The position numbers and the translations under genes are program-made. Source: Climacium dendroides (taxonomy: Eukaryota > Streptophyta > Bryopsida > Hypnales > Climaciaceae). From it: DNA of 64,000 nt. Positions 13,858 through 24,963 of this stretch are shown in pieces. The first letter of the stretch is position 1; each line of letters opens with the position of its first letter. The DNA is taken from the NCBI GenBank assembly GCA_950106755.1, contig OX467086.1, positions 11,984,001 to 12,048,000 of the forward strand, in the 5' to 3' direction. The notes under the pieces are model-generated. The model saw only the letters and a list, made by a program, of their open reading frames with translations, was not told the origin of the DNA and did not search any database.

Positions 13858-14044
13858 TACAATAGAACTTCTATAAAGAGCCAAGCATTGGTCCTAAAAC
13901 ATTACATTAGAGAGGTTATTACATTAAGGGAGGGTCATTTGCATTCATGACATTTGCATGTGGCCAGGGCAGAGACTAGCAATCGGTATTACTTTAGAGA
14001 GGTTTACACTTTAGAGAGTGCTGTTCATTAGAAGTTCTACGATA
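13858..14044. mobile_element. pogo/Tc1-mariner-like MITE
   Basis: Ends are CAATAGAACTTCTATAAAG at the left and, on the opposite strand, TCGTAGAACTTCTAATG at the right. Both sit next to TA dinucleotides (13858-13859 and 14043-14044), as expected for Tc1/mariner insertion. The interior has short repeated modules of the type TTACATTAGAGAGG. The TAGAAC-TTCTATAAAG terminus and the adjacent 'CATTGGTCC' resemble pogo/Tigger-type terminal repeats (family knowledge). There is no coding capacity. Confidence 0.65.
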
Positions 14045-14316
14045 CTTGAAAATCGGAGGCAGGAAGTAAAATAAGTGAGAAGGAAATAATTAAAATTTGA
14101 TCCTAATAGGCACACCTGTAAAAATGAGCCAGCTGAAGATCCCCAAAGCTATTGAATCTCACATGAGTGAAACTATCGGAGTGAAACTGAACTCTTCAGA
14201 ATATTGTACCTGGACTTCGTTGTTATTCCATATGAAAGCATATGCTCACTTCGTAATCAAGAAATTCCGATATTGACGTGCATGCAAAGATAACTAATAA
14301 TTACAAATGACTTCGT

Positions 14317-17162
14317 TCAGCGGTCTAGAGTGGGATCCCACCCGCAGTACCATCCTTCGTCCAAGCCATCCAGTTTTGCCATGTCTGCCTCCGAGATATT
14401 GAAGTCAAAAACCTGCCACCAAACCATATCCACATAACATTCTTGAGGAAATTCTTGGAAAGAGAACCTGGATTCTTTTCGTGCACAACCTTGAGCTCAT
14501 CTGAGCTCAGGTGAGGAGGTACCGAACGCTACAAGAAGAAAGGCATTGGCCACACACTAGGCACGATGCATGCTCCCTACAGTGAATGTCAGACTTTTGA
14601 GTCCTGTTTTTGGTTGCCATTGGGAATGAGTTCTCACAACAGCTAAAGAAAGTTGTCACTAGCGATATACATTTCACAAAGGTTGCGTGAAACGTAAAAA
14701 CAGGACAGGACAGCTCCAAATCTCAAATTCCAGCACAGAAGTCACAGAAATACAGTGCAATCATACTACTAATATGCAAAAATGTAACAGAATATAGATC
14801 GATCTACAATCTAAAGAGTAAAAAAATCATGCTCCCATCACCTGTAACATGCTCATAAAACACCAAACCCAGCCTTATTGAAAATATGAAAACTCCTAAG
14901 AGATCACCTGCAAATGAAGGATTTCAGAAAGTGTTAAACGTACCTGTGAGTTCTCCAGGATACGGGCAGGGGTAACTGACTTTGGGAGCACCACAAAATT
15001 CTTTTGCAAACACCACCGGATAAGAATCTGAGCAGGGGACTTTTTGTACTCCTTCGCAATCTGGTTCCATCATCCAAATTATAACAAATAATCAATAATC
15101 TGTAATGTAGTCCGAAGCTGCACAATCTTTGAATCCCTTCAAATTTGTGAGCAAAGCTTCTCAAGAGTTTTCACGTGATGTCTACATTTCTTTTCGCACC
15201 AACAGTTCGTGAGTAAAAACATAAAAAGGAAAAATCAGAAGTACCTGTACAAGAGTCCGATCCTTCAGTCGACGACCTTGAGTTAAAGGTGAATATGCTT
15301 CTACCACAATGCCCTCCGTCTCACAGAACTTCACCAATTCCTCATGAGTTCCAAATGGGTGCAATTGGATCTGCTCAAGTCACAGCAGCAACTATCTTCT
15401 GAATCGATATTTATTAACATAAACCAACAAATGCAAGAAGCAATGTTTTCAGTAAAAATTACATTGTTACAGGAACTTTTAGACCACACCATACAGAGAA
15501 TCTTTCCATGATCAGTTGGGAGGTCTCCTTCTGGTCAAAGTGATTATACGTAAAGAGATCTCTGTATGATGAAATTGATCACAGAGAGACCTCCTCATGA
15601 ATATCATAGTAAAAATTCTCTTCAAGGTCTTGTCTAAAAGTTCCTGAAACACTATAATCTTACTGAGAATCCTGCTTTGAAAGAACAGCATTCAAGAGTT
15701 GTTAAATATCACCCATGAAAAAGAGCGAGAAACGAAAAAGAGCCTTCAATCGATGTTCAATTAGACATTTATTTCAAATGGAAATTCTTCAATACCAGTA
15801 ACGCAACGCACTACCTGATTCACAGAGGGACGAATTTTACAGTTCGCAAAAAGCTCCTTCAAGTGATGCACTCCATAGTTGCTGACACCAATGGCCTTGG
15901 CCTTCCCACTTCTGAGAATCTCTTCCATGGCCTTCCATGTGTCCAGGCGCCTTTGAGGGGGCATGGGCGAATGAACCAAGTACAAGTCCACTACAAAGAC
16001 ACCAACACGAAACTTATCAACTATGAACCCCTAATTCCTACAAAACAGATGCTATCTTGGTTTAATTCCTCTTAACCAAGGATTCATGGGTTTGAAATAG
16101 CCAATTCGATTGATCATATTGTGAAAAATCCAATTCAGACAGGGCCAAATTTTATATCACCAGAATCAGTGACAAAGACCCATGATTTGGTAAATAAATA
16201 AATAAATAAAATTGGACAAAAGAAAGTCCCCATAATGCCGACACAAAACGCTCAAAACTGCATTAACACAACAAGAGACCCATTTAGGGTTCTTGATCCA
16301 TTAGGGGTTCAAACACCTAAAGATCATACCTCCCGACTATTCACAGTAACTACGTTCACAGTACCAGAATAGCTTCAAACGACAGACACTTTAGAATGCA
16401 TGACTGAATTGAGTAAAAAAAGTGCAGATAATTGACAAGGCATTCAATCTCAATCTCATAATACTCTGCCAAAACAATCTACATTAGATTCCTTCACAAC
16501 ACTGTTAAAGCAACTTTTCAAAACTGCAATAACATACCTCAAACAGCAACCACACACTAAAACCCTAAACCTCAAACGAAATCCAATTCCAGAGCGTCAG
16601 TCCTCCACTCCAACCCTCATTCCGAGTACAACTCTCTTGCAAAAACGACTACACAGGATTCTCTTCTAGTGTAATTTCGAAACCGAAGAGTCCAAAAACG
16701 AGTACCATAACCAAGCCCAAGCTCATTCAAGCTCCGCTCAAACGCCCGCAACGTATTCTGGTACCCCTGATCCGAATTCCACACTTTCGTAGTAACAAAG
16801 ATCTGCTCTCTCGGCACTCCACTCTCACGCACAGCTTTCCCTGCACCACAAAAACTTGGTTCCCCATCTCAGTAATCCCCCCAAAACAGAGTAGGAAATT
16901 GGAAAATCAGCAAATTCGCAATAGTCCACAATAGGGAACCAGATCACGGACCTACAGCTTGCTCGTTGCGATAGAGCGCAGCAGAGTCGATGTGTCGGTA
17001 CCCCAGTTGGAGAGCGTGTGCGGTGGCTTGCACTGCATCCTTGGGCGGTACTTGGTACACGCCTAAGCCTAGTTTGGGGATGGTGACAGGGGGGCCGTCG
17101 TAGCCCTTGTGCACCAAATCCACGCTCATTGAACCGCCTGCGAGCGCCACCTTCTCTGCCAT
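14317..17162 (-). CDS. Aldo-keto reductase, six exons, 286 aa
   Basis: NADPH-dependent carbonyl reductase of the AKR superfamily, probably cytosolic because no targeting sequence is seen. Exons (5' to 3' on minus): 17162-16952, 16840-16706, 15990-15815, 15370-15245, 15060-14944, 14412-14317. All introns are GT-AG and the phases close exactly. The catalytic tetrad is complete: Asp59 and Tyr64 ([11 protein letters not shown]), Lys89 (TTKVWNS) and His122 (DLYLVHSP). The AKR signature [12 protein letters not shown] is in exon 3. The cofactor motif [12 protein letters not shown], with Lys243, Ser244 and Arg249, is in exon 5. The C-terminus is short (GWDPTLDR), like the prostaglandin F synthase/2,5-diketogluconate reductase group rather than long-loop AKR1 enzymes. 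The physiological substrate cannot be read from sequence. Intron 3 carries a small inverted-repeat element. Confidence 0.93.
15466..15650. mobile_element. Intronic MITE-like element with 19-bp terminal inverted repeats
   Basis: Left end GTTACAGGAACTTTTAGAC and right end GTCTAAAAGTTCCTGAAAC are reverse complements with one mismatch. The interior is also partly self-complementary (two GGAGGTCTC-type arms and a CAGAGA-type pair). It lies wholly inside an intron of the aldo-keto reductase, between the exons ending at 15815 and starting at 15370. No clear target duplication was found. Confidence 0.7.
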
Positions 17163-17170
17163 TCTGTGTG

Positions 17171-17196
17171 AAGGGAAGTCTCTCTCTCTCTCTTGT
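17171..17196 (-). promoter_or_regulatory. GA-rich tract in the aldo-keto reductase leader
   Basis: A (CT)n run on the plus strand reads as (GA)n in the sense of the gene, 10-35 bases upstream of its ATG. GA/CT tracts are common in plant 5' leaders. Function is not shown. Confidence 0.4.
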
Positions 17197-17199
17197 GAA

Positions 17200-18550
17200 A
17201 TGGTGAATTGCAGGATTTGGCTTTGAAATTGTGAAGGTTTAGGTTAGAAATTCAGTTCATTTGGAAGGGATTGGTGTGAGCGTGAATTTGGTTGGGGTAC
17301 AAAGGAGATTGAAAGTGAGTCTTGGGTGTCAGTCGGGAGGTTCATCGCGAGTAGAGTGCATGCGAGGGGTTGGGCTTGTAGCACAAGTGGCAGAATATTG
17401 GAAAGCCAGACTCTCACTGAAGTAAGAGGTTCTAAAAGCGCACAGGCTCCCCACCTCGTCAAATTTACACTATTTGTAAATGTTACTTTTTTTAGCCTTC
17501 AGCAATGTACAAACAGTATACATTTGAGGAGGTGGGCGATTTTAGAGCCCTATGTCGTTTCAACTTCAAAAAGTTCATAACTAATTCCACAAAGCTCGAA
17601 AAAAATAATGAAACAACTTGGGTAAGATGCCAATTCCACTTGGTTTTTAAGGAAAATTTATTGAAAAATATTTTTAGAATCTTCACCTGTTCAAAATTCA
17701 ATTTCAGTTCTTAAATGGGCAATTAATGTACCTCCCACCTTAGTGAATGGCAAATCTCCACTTCACATTTAGATGTTGATGTTGCTTCCAACTTGGTTTG
17801 CTTTGTCAATGGCTTCCTCATTTGGTTCCCGACTTTTGTTTCCTCGTTTTGTTCCTCGTTTTGTTCCTCATTTTTTCTCATATTTGCTACCTTGTTTGCG
17901 TCTTCACATTTGCTTTGAAAGGAGGAAGGTCTATAAATTAACTAGGTCTTAAATGCTTCCCCTATGTAGAAATGAGTGATATATTCCTTGAAATAACTAT
18001 TACTATTAAAGGTTAGATAGATAGTCTTGAAGGAAAGGTTTATGGACCTTCTACTTTGTCTATTTCTTTGCTTTTGCTTTTTGGTTAACTTTGTCTACGC
18101 TTGTTTCTTCCTTTGGCTACTTTTTCCTCATATTTGCTTCCTTGTTTGCCTCTTCATATTTCTTTGTAGTCTCTTTCTTCTCATTGGCTTCCTCACATTT
18201 GTTTCCTCATTGGCCTCTTCATATAATAGTTACTTTTCTTACATTTTCTTTCTTGTTGGCTTCCTCACATATAATCTTCATGTTGTTTTTCCTTCTTTAC
18301 TTTTTCCCGTTTGCTTCTTTGTCCTATTAATTATTTGTTTCTTTATTTACTACTTCTAAATGAATGAGGTTCATTTTTCTTGAAAAAAATATAAAAATGA
18401 CTTTCCTCAAAAATTGTAACGTCTAGAAGCTTTTGTACACTTTGAAAATTGTCAAAAATATATGAGAATTAGAATGTCTAATTAAGTTTGGATATTTTAT
18501 AGTATAAGCAATAATTTGAATTATTAATTATTAATCTTTTTTTACTTATT
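17200..18550. repeat. Upstream and low-complexity DNA with degenerate TTCCTCATTTG repeats
   Basis: From about 17780 to 18360 the plus strand is a degenerate pyrimidine-rich tandem array of GTTTCCTC/TTTGCTTCCTCAT-like units. It yields hydrophobic-looking open frames on the plus strand. No real gene is recognised. Confidence 0.55.
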
Positions 18551-19426
18551 TTAACCCCTAAAGGTCCATTGTCCCCTAAGGGGACAAAATGGATTTTAGG
18601 TAGGTTCCTATGAACTCAATATTTAATGAAACTTTTTGAAAATTTCTTATAAGATAGAAAAACTTATCAACTTCGTGGGAATATAATTTTAATTTCAATC
18701 GTTGCCTAGGAGCAAAAGTTATACCACAGAAGCCCAAATTTTCATTTAGCGGGTAGGAAAATAAATCCACAAACACTTGAAATTAAATTAAATTATTTTT
18801 TTTATAAATCTTATTTTTGTCTACATGTGGAGCTTTAATTCATCCCATTTGAATTAAAATAGCTTGTAGGATTTATCTTGAATGCACTTTTCAAAGTCTT
18901 AAAAAAAATAGTTTGCCAAGGTTAAATTTGCTTACTGGTACAATCTCATTGTTGAGATTATTGTGTTTCAATCCCATCTTAGAGCTATTTATGATTAAGT
19001 TTTTCTTTCAATCTTGGACCTACTTCTACTTAATATTTTTTTAAAGAATGAAAATCATGTGTGTGTTTTTTTAAGTTTTTTTTCCTAGATTTTCAACTCA
19101 ATTCTTCAACACAATTTTTTTTTAATTCAAAGTCTATAGTTCAAATTTTTTTTACAAATAGTAGTCAAAGTCATTTGAAATTGCAAGCTAGTGTTCAAAA
19201 AATAAAATAAAATAAACTTTGAATGCTAATATTTCTTAATCTATATGGTCAAACTTCATGAAATTTTTACCACATGATCTCAAATAAGTAAAGTAGAAGA
19301 TCCTATAGTTAGACTATATTCTATTTTTTTTGTTTTCTTGAGCAAATTTAGCAAAAATGACATTTAGCAAATTTTGAGTGTTTTTTAACAAAAAAAAAAA
19401 AATGGCCTTGGGCCTTCAAGGGTCAA
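18551..19426 (+). repeat. TTAA-flanked dispersed repeat, copy A
   Basis: Begins TTAACCCCTAAAGGTCCA and ends in a diverged complement near GGGTCAA. The interior aligns along its length with copies at 31228, 33081 and, inverted, 39465. Shared blocks include GGACAAAATGGATTT and ATTGTGTTTCAATCCCATCT. It is non-coding. Confidence 0.75.
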
Positions 19427-20664
19427 ATTTAATCAAATTTTGTATTAGAATTGTTTTTTTTTAATTCAAATATACAATTTACAAGATTCTTTAGTAAGGC
19501 AATTTGTAATTCTATTTGAGATCGTATAGTAAAATTTTCATGAATTTATGAATTATTTATTAATAAAATATTATTGATTAAAATATAGATAATGTTCATT
19601 ATGTATGTACTATCTAATGAAAATGATGAAAAAGTACAATAAACAAACATCATTTAGGAGTATCCTTTTTTTCTTGGCACCAGATTGTACATACCATTTC
19701 AAAATAAATTTCTACCTTTTGTCAATCCAACAAGAAATGAATTTTTACAAATGACTTTTCAAACTTCTTGGCCTTTGACTTACATTTAGTTACTTACAAA
19801 TGACTTTTCAAACTTCTGGGCCTTTGAAAAACATGAGTTGACAAATAGTTTCTCCAAGGTAACTAGATAGCAAATTTGCTAGGTAATAGGCATTTTACCT
19901 TAAGTGAGGGTTAGTGATCTTAAAATTGGTTAAAAGCGCCAAGTTCCTACTAAAACAAATTTAGTGCTAATGTACATTTGAAAAAAATGTAAACTTTCTT
20001 GAAATTGAGCCAAACTTCAAAGTAAGTGGATGTGGGAATTGTCGATAAATTACTCTTTCCATCCAAGCATCCATCCTCGATTTGGTTTTTATCCGTTAGC
20101 CCAAGAACGATCTGGGTTGTAGATGCTTAGCGAGTGGCGGCCACATTAGATAGTCCCTACTAGCTCGGGGACTATGGTTTGGGATGCATTTTGGACTTTT
20201 CAATTAACACTATATGTTGTTTTTCCCAAACTTGGTTTAGCGAATTTGTTTAGCGGCTAAACAAATTTTAGCCTTAATGGTGGCTTAGAGTCTCAAGCTA
20301 GTGGAGTGGTGGGAGAACATGTTTGAAATTTTTAGAAGCATTCCTGCTTGTGGTCATTCACTTCCTTCAATTCTGAAGTGTTGTGAAAATCTCCAAGGGG
20401 GTTCTAGAAATCTCTGGCATTTTGGAAATGGAGGCGCAATGTGAATGAAGCTCTTGCAAATTTTGAGAATGACAGTTGTGGAATTTAAGGGATGCCTTGC
20501 CTTTGTTTTGCTTGCAATCTTGCATTGTTTGCTCTTGCTTTTGCTATGTGCTTTCACTGCTTTGTCAATTTCTTCCTACACTTTGTTTCATGCTTGTCTA
20601 TCAATTTGTATTCTCTGTTGGGTTTGGTAGTTGGAGTGTAGGTCTCCGATCTCGTCAATTCGTC
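19427..20664. other. Intergenic repeats; tandem 49-bp duplication
   Basis: Two copies of ACAAATGACTTTTCAAACTT occur about 49 bp apart (19747 and 19796). They are followed by a block (about 19840-19900) that recurs near 63620. From about 20040 the composition becomes less AT-rich, probably the 5' part of the hAT relic. A short perfect palindrome (AATTTGTTTAG and its complement, 3-nt spacer) lies at 20243-20267. Confidence 0.45.
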
Positions 20665-23202
20665 ATGGCGCCGCGGCTAAAGCTCCTTGATAACTTCCAT
20701 GTTTGGACTTTTGGATCTAGTTGGAATGTTTCGGGCATTTGCAAGTATTTGCAGCCTCATGCTCCGATTGTTGTTGATGTGATTCCAACTATTGGCAATG
20801 CACATGCTGTGGGTGTGGTTTGTAGTAACAACGTGACCCACATATCAAAGACACAGCTCTCACAATTTCTCCCCGAACCACCACAAGAGTGCTCAATTTT
20901 TAAAGCAATTGTGGTTTCACTTGAGATGCCTAATGTTTGTACGCCAACGCGAAAGAGGAAGAAGATGGCCTAGGCTACAATCATAAGGCACTAGCAAATT
21001 AAAAATCTGGGTGTGCAAATATGCTTGGGCGGAGGGCAAGTTCAATTCAAAAGGCGATGTTGTCAAGGTCATCTATCGTAGCTGTACTAAGATTATCAGG
21101 CGGTGAAAAGTAATAGTACTAAAGGTGGACAATTTGGAGAAACATGAAGGTAAGCACGTGTGAAAAAAAGATGGGGTTCCCTTGCCTCACTTTAAGAAAG
21201 GTCACTATTTTGTGAAGCAGGATTGCAAGCACCTCCAAATGATGAAGTTGTGGATAGTGCGAAAGCGCGCCATGGTTGTTGATCAGTTGCTTAGAGGTCT
21301 GGAGAACGAGTTCTAGCGGAAGGGGGTCTAGTTCTCTATCCTTCTTCATGTCTTAACTCACAGCTATCCCATGTGTAACTACAAATGCCAATAGTGTTCC
21401 TTAAGCAATTGAAGGTAAGAAATCTTCCACGGAAGCATTGGTCGGAATCTATGGGGTGGAAAATGAGCAAGTATTCTTACGACCCTCAAAGGTATTGTGC
21501 AATCTAACTCTACTTTTTCAATTTTTATTGATGAGGTCATAGTTGTGGACAATACCTCTTAGGTGGGCATCCACGTTTATGCAATGTAATTGTGGGAAAG
21601 GGTGTTGCACCTACTGCACCTTTCCCTTGTATCCGAAAGTAGAACCACCAATCACTTGATAGAGGTCATTATGCATGCTCTAATGGTTGAGGGAGGCTTG
21701 ACACGCAAAGAAATAGCTCGCAAATTGGTGTGTTTTAGGGTAGATAGGGTCAACATCTTTTAGAGACCGAGGACAAGTGTCACAACTCAAATCCGTAAGA
21801 AGTGGACTCCATTCCTAATTGACACTTCTTGTATTTTTCACCTTTTGAATCTTGTTGTAGAGACATTGTCCAAGTTTCCATTTGTGTCACGTCTTAAGGG
21901 CCTCTTTTAATCTATATATATTTACTTTTGTTGTAGCAACAAGCGGCATGTTGAATTGCAAAGGCTCATTGATTTCATGGAAACTAAAAGTAACAAAATG
22001 CTCTGAAATGTTGAAACTTGTTGGATTTCAATGAGGAGTTCTGCCTTGAGAATTCTGTTGGAGTACCGAACCTTGCTGGTCAAATTCGGCGTCAATATGA
22101 CTGGCGGACTTGGTTCAAAGCTTTCTGTAAGGGCTACTGATAATTTTGATTTTCTCTCTAATGTAGAGGTGCTACTATCATTGTCTTTATTTATTCTTTT
22201 GGTTAATGTTGTGCATTGCTTAATGAAACTTTCTCATGCTCATGATATATTCATTAGCGATTTTATGCAACCATGAAGCTTTGCCAGGATGATCTTTGCA
22301 CGCATGTTTGTGGATGCTACTTCAACATTCAATAAGGTTGACTTTCCCTTATACAATGATCTAGTCTCCCTAACGAGCACAAGCATCCCTCTCAATGGCG
22401 GAAGCTTCCTGGAGAGACCAACATTTGTCATTTGTTTTTCAACTTTGAGTAAACGCATGTATTTGCAAGGTGCCATAATAAGCAGACTGGTGTGCATTTG
22501 TTTGTGACATAAGAGGAGTATAATCATGTACAGGACAATGTGAAATGACAATTCTCAAACAAGTCTCACACTTTTCAATTTCTTCTCTTCAACTATTAAC
22601 TTCTTTTCTTTCTTCTATAAATGATGTTGTGATTGTCTTTGTCTATAAGAGCTTCAAATTTGAATTTCTAGATTTAGATTTCTAGGGTTCAGTTTTTAAA
22701 TTATTTTACTACAATACAAGAACCATTGGTTCCCCTTGTTCAATCGACAACACTTGGCCTAATCAGTTTGAGTTTTTTCTCAATCAATGCAGATTTTGCT
22801 TATAGAGTTGGATTCTTGTTTACCATTTTTTTCATCTAAAACATAGTTTTAGAATCTATTTCACAATTAGTTTCACTAATAGTTGTAGTTGGACTTACAG
22901 AGATAGCTCAATGCTTAAGTGATGAGCTTAACCATTGTTTTCCGCAACATGAGCTCTTGGACGCATTTGACATTGTCTATTTGCAATATTGGTTGCAAGA
23001 TAGTGTCAATGCCAGTTTCAACCAGAACCTGGTAGTTCTTAAGGCGTTTTACACCACATCAAGGATGGTGAACAAGTACATTGTTCTTGAGATGCTATCG
23101 GCGGCTAATTTGGACAATCAACATGACCTTTTTAAATTGATGATGAAGGCCAACGTGGAGGCTGCATGTGGCCCACCTTTCAACATGAATCCAGTCATAT
23201 AG
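20665..23202 (+). pseudogene. Decayed hAT-family transposase (ZNF862-like)
   Basis: A series of plus-strand segments in changing frames reads as one diverged hAT transposase. Seen in order: a zinc-finger-like N-terminal piece (KIWVCKYAWAEGKFN, about 21010-21060) and a linker (KGHYFVKQDCKHLQMMKLW, about 21195-21255). Then comes a core at 21719-21910 (TPFLIDTSCIFHLLNLVVET), then HVELQRLIDFMETKSNKML and VETCWISM (about 21950-22035). After these are KVDFPLYNDLVSLTS (about 22335-22380) and a C-terminal block AQCLSDELNHCFPQHELLDA continuing to 23202. Internal TAG, TAA and TGA codons and frame shifts show it is dead. Whether the open frame 20665-20973 belongs to it is uncertain. Confidence 0.75.
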
Positions 23203-23759
23203 CTGTGGCGCAAACTCTTCCAATTTTGCTACTTGAGTAAGCTTATTTCTAAATATTTTATGCTAGCTTAGGTTGTTGCTTGGTTCTCGATTTTGTGGAG
23301 GACAAGAGATGTTTTTTGAATCTCAAGTTCCTAAAACTTTGCCAATGAAATAGGTTAGGAAAGCATCTCCCCCTTGTTGTGAGCATGTTCGGTCAACAAT
23401 ACTTTTCATTAATGGATTTTCCTTACAAGGATGCCATTCAATCTTAGAGAAGTGCCATAAAGGTCGGCTAGCAAAGGAATTCCTAAATTAGGAGCAGTAT
23501 CCTCATAATCAACATAGAAAATTTTTACTTTAGTTTTTATAAGGTTAGGCATGCCTTGTAACTCAAGGTTTCCTTGATTGAAGACTTGACTAATTATGTT
23601 GCCTAACATGTTTCTGCAACTTTGCGAATGGAGAAGGCATGACATTGGTGGATGGAGTGGAGGTGTGACAATGTTGCAATTGCAAATTTCGGATGACCTT
23701 CCCATTGCACACATTTGTTTGTTTGTTTTTGCTAACCCTCTAACATATCTTACTTGTTT

Positions 23760-23825
23760 TGTGTTGTGCAAAACAATAGCATTGCAGTAGGATAGTCTAG
23801 AAGGGTTCAAATCCCTTGCTAGTGA
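23760..23825 (+). repeat. Possible tRNA-derived SINE head (Pol III B-box)
   Basis: GGGTTCAAATCCC forms a perfect T-arm-like stem (AAGGG/CCCTT) with a seven-base TTCAAAT loop, preceded at about 33 bp by an A-box-like TAGCATTGCAGTAGG. No acceptor stem partner exists, so it is not a tRNA gene. It could be the head of a SINE. Evidence is thin. Confidence 0.3.
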
Positions 23826-24963
23826 CAAAGAAATTTGTATGTGACTTGAACAATTTTTTTGGAATAAAATCTGAAATTGTGAACATTTACTTGGCCTTGT
23901 AAACAAATCACCATTGCATCACAAACTTCTTTTCCCACTCAACAATTTGGGACATATGGAATGTAATAAAATAGCTTTAAGTTTACACTTAATTTTTTCC
24001 CATGTCACCAATTGTACTCTACCACCAAAAAAAATATATGCAAAATTCCACCTTTTCAAACTCATTTTCACTCTCCATTCCCACCAATTTCTCTCCCTGT
24101 CACGGAAATAGGTACCTACAAGGGTGCGGCCATAGCCTACTAGTGAAATAAGATAAATACGTTCTGAGAACGCTGGTGAGGGGTGAGTGAACTGAATTCA
24201 CTCACTATCCCCTCAGAAGGGACACCCCCCAAAATCATTATTATATTGCGTCTAATGACACATGTGCAGAAGTTAGTTACACCACATGTCTACAACTTCC
24301 TCTCGCCCCTACTTTCTCCTCCCACCTAAATTTAATTAGCAACAAAAATTTAGCTACCCGCATATTATTTTTACAAGATTATTGTTCCCGATTCTAAAGA
24401 ACTGAACTGACTTCAAGAAGTACTCTACTGTACAGTACTGAACACACCTAGACATAAGATTGAATTTCAAAACGAACAATAAATTCAAGGAACTTTCAAG
24501 TACCGTACTAAGTTATAAAACAGCAAGTGATCAAGATGAGTTTATGGACCACAACTTGCTTAAGCACAGTACGGCAGAAAGTGTGCTGCGCTCACAACTA
24601 TGCAAATACAACGCCTATTGCCCTCCACAATGAATGGGGCCTATAATGTCTATCTACAAACATTTTATGAATCAGCGGTCACCAACTTACAGTGAGCTTG
24701 CTTCCAGTCAATTTTCTGATCCTTATAAGACAAGCAGTCCCCATGTAAGAACTAATTTGAATCCTATATATCCTTCAATGAACGCACAACCAGGATTCTA
24801 GCTAACGATTGTTGAGGAAACATTCCAACTTGTATAGTAAAGGATGTGGCTCTGACTTTTTTTTCTTTTTTCTGCACTTAAATTTGCAGTGCACTGATCT
24901 TTCAAAAAGGAAAAAAAGAGAGGAGGCCGGGGATGTAGAGCCTATGGTGTGAACACGTACTTA
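23826..24963. other. Intergenic DNA and 3' flank of the endoglucanase gene
   Basis: No gene seen. A hairpin-capable segment at 24178-24214 (GAGGGGTGAGTGAA and its imperfect complement) is the only local structure. The part nearest 24963 is presumably the 3' UTR of the minus-strand gene. Confidence 0.5.

Noticed and set aside
18027..18359. 110-codon hydrophobic open frame resembling a membrane protein
   Set aside because: It comes from a T/C-rich degenerate tandem repeat that encodes Phe, Leu and Cys in every frame; no conserved feature.
23796..23825. tRNA gene
   Set aside because: Only a T-arm is present. No acceptor stem, anticodon arm or D-arm partner could be found upstream.
23409..23906. 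165-codon minus-strand open frame
   Set aside because: No recognised domain. Part of it is the antisense of the SINE-like B-box, and composition is not coding-like.
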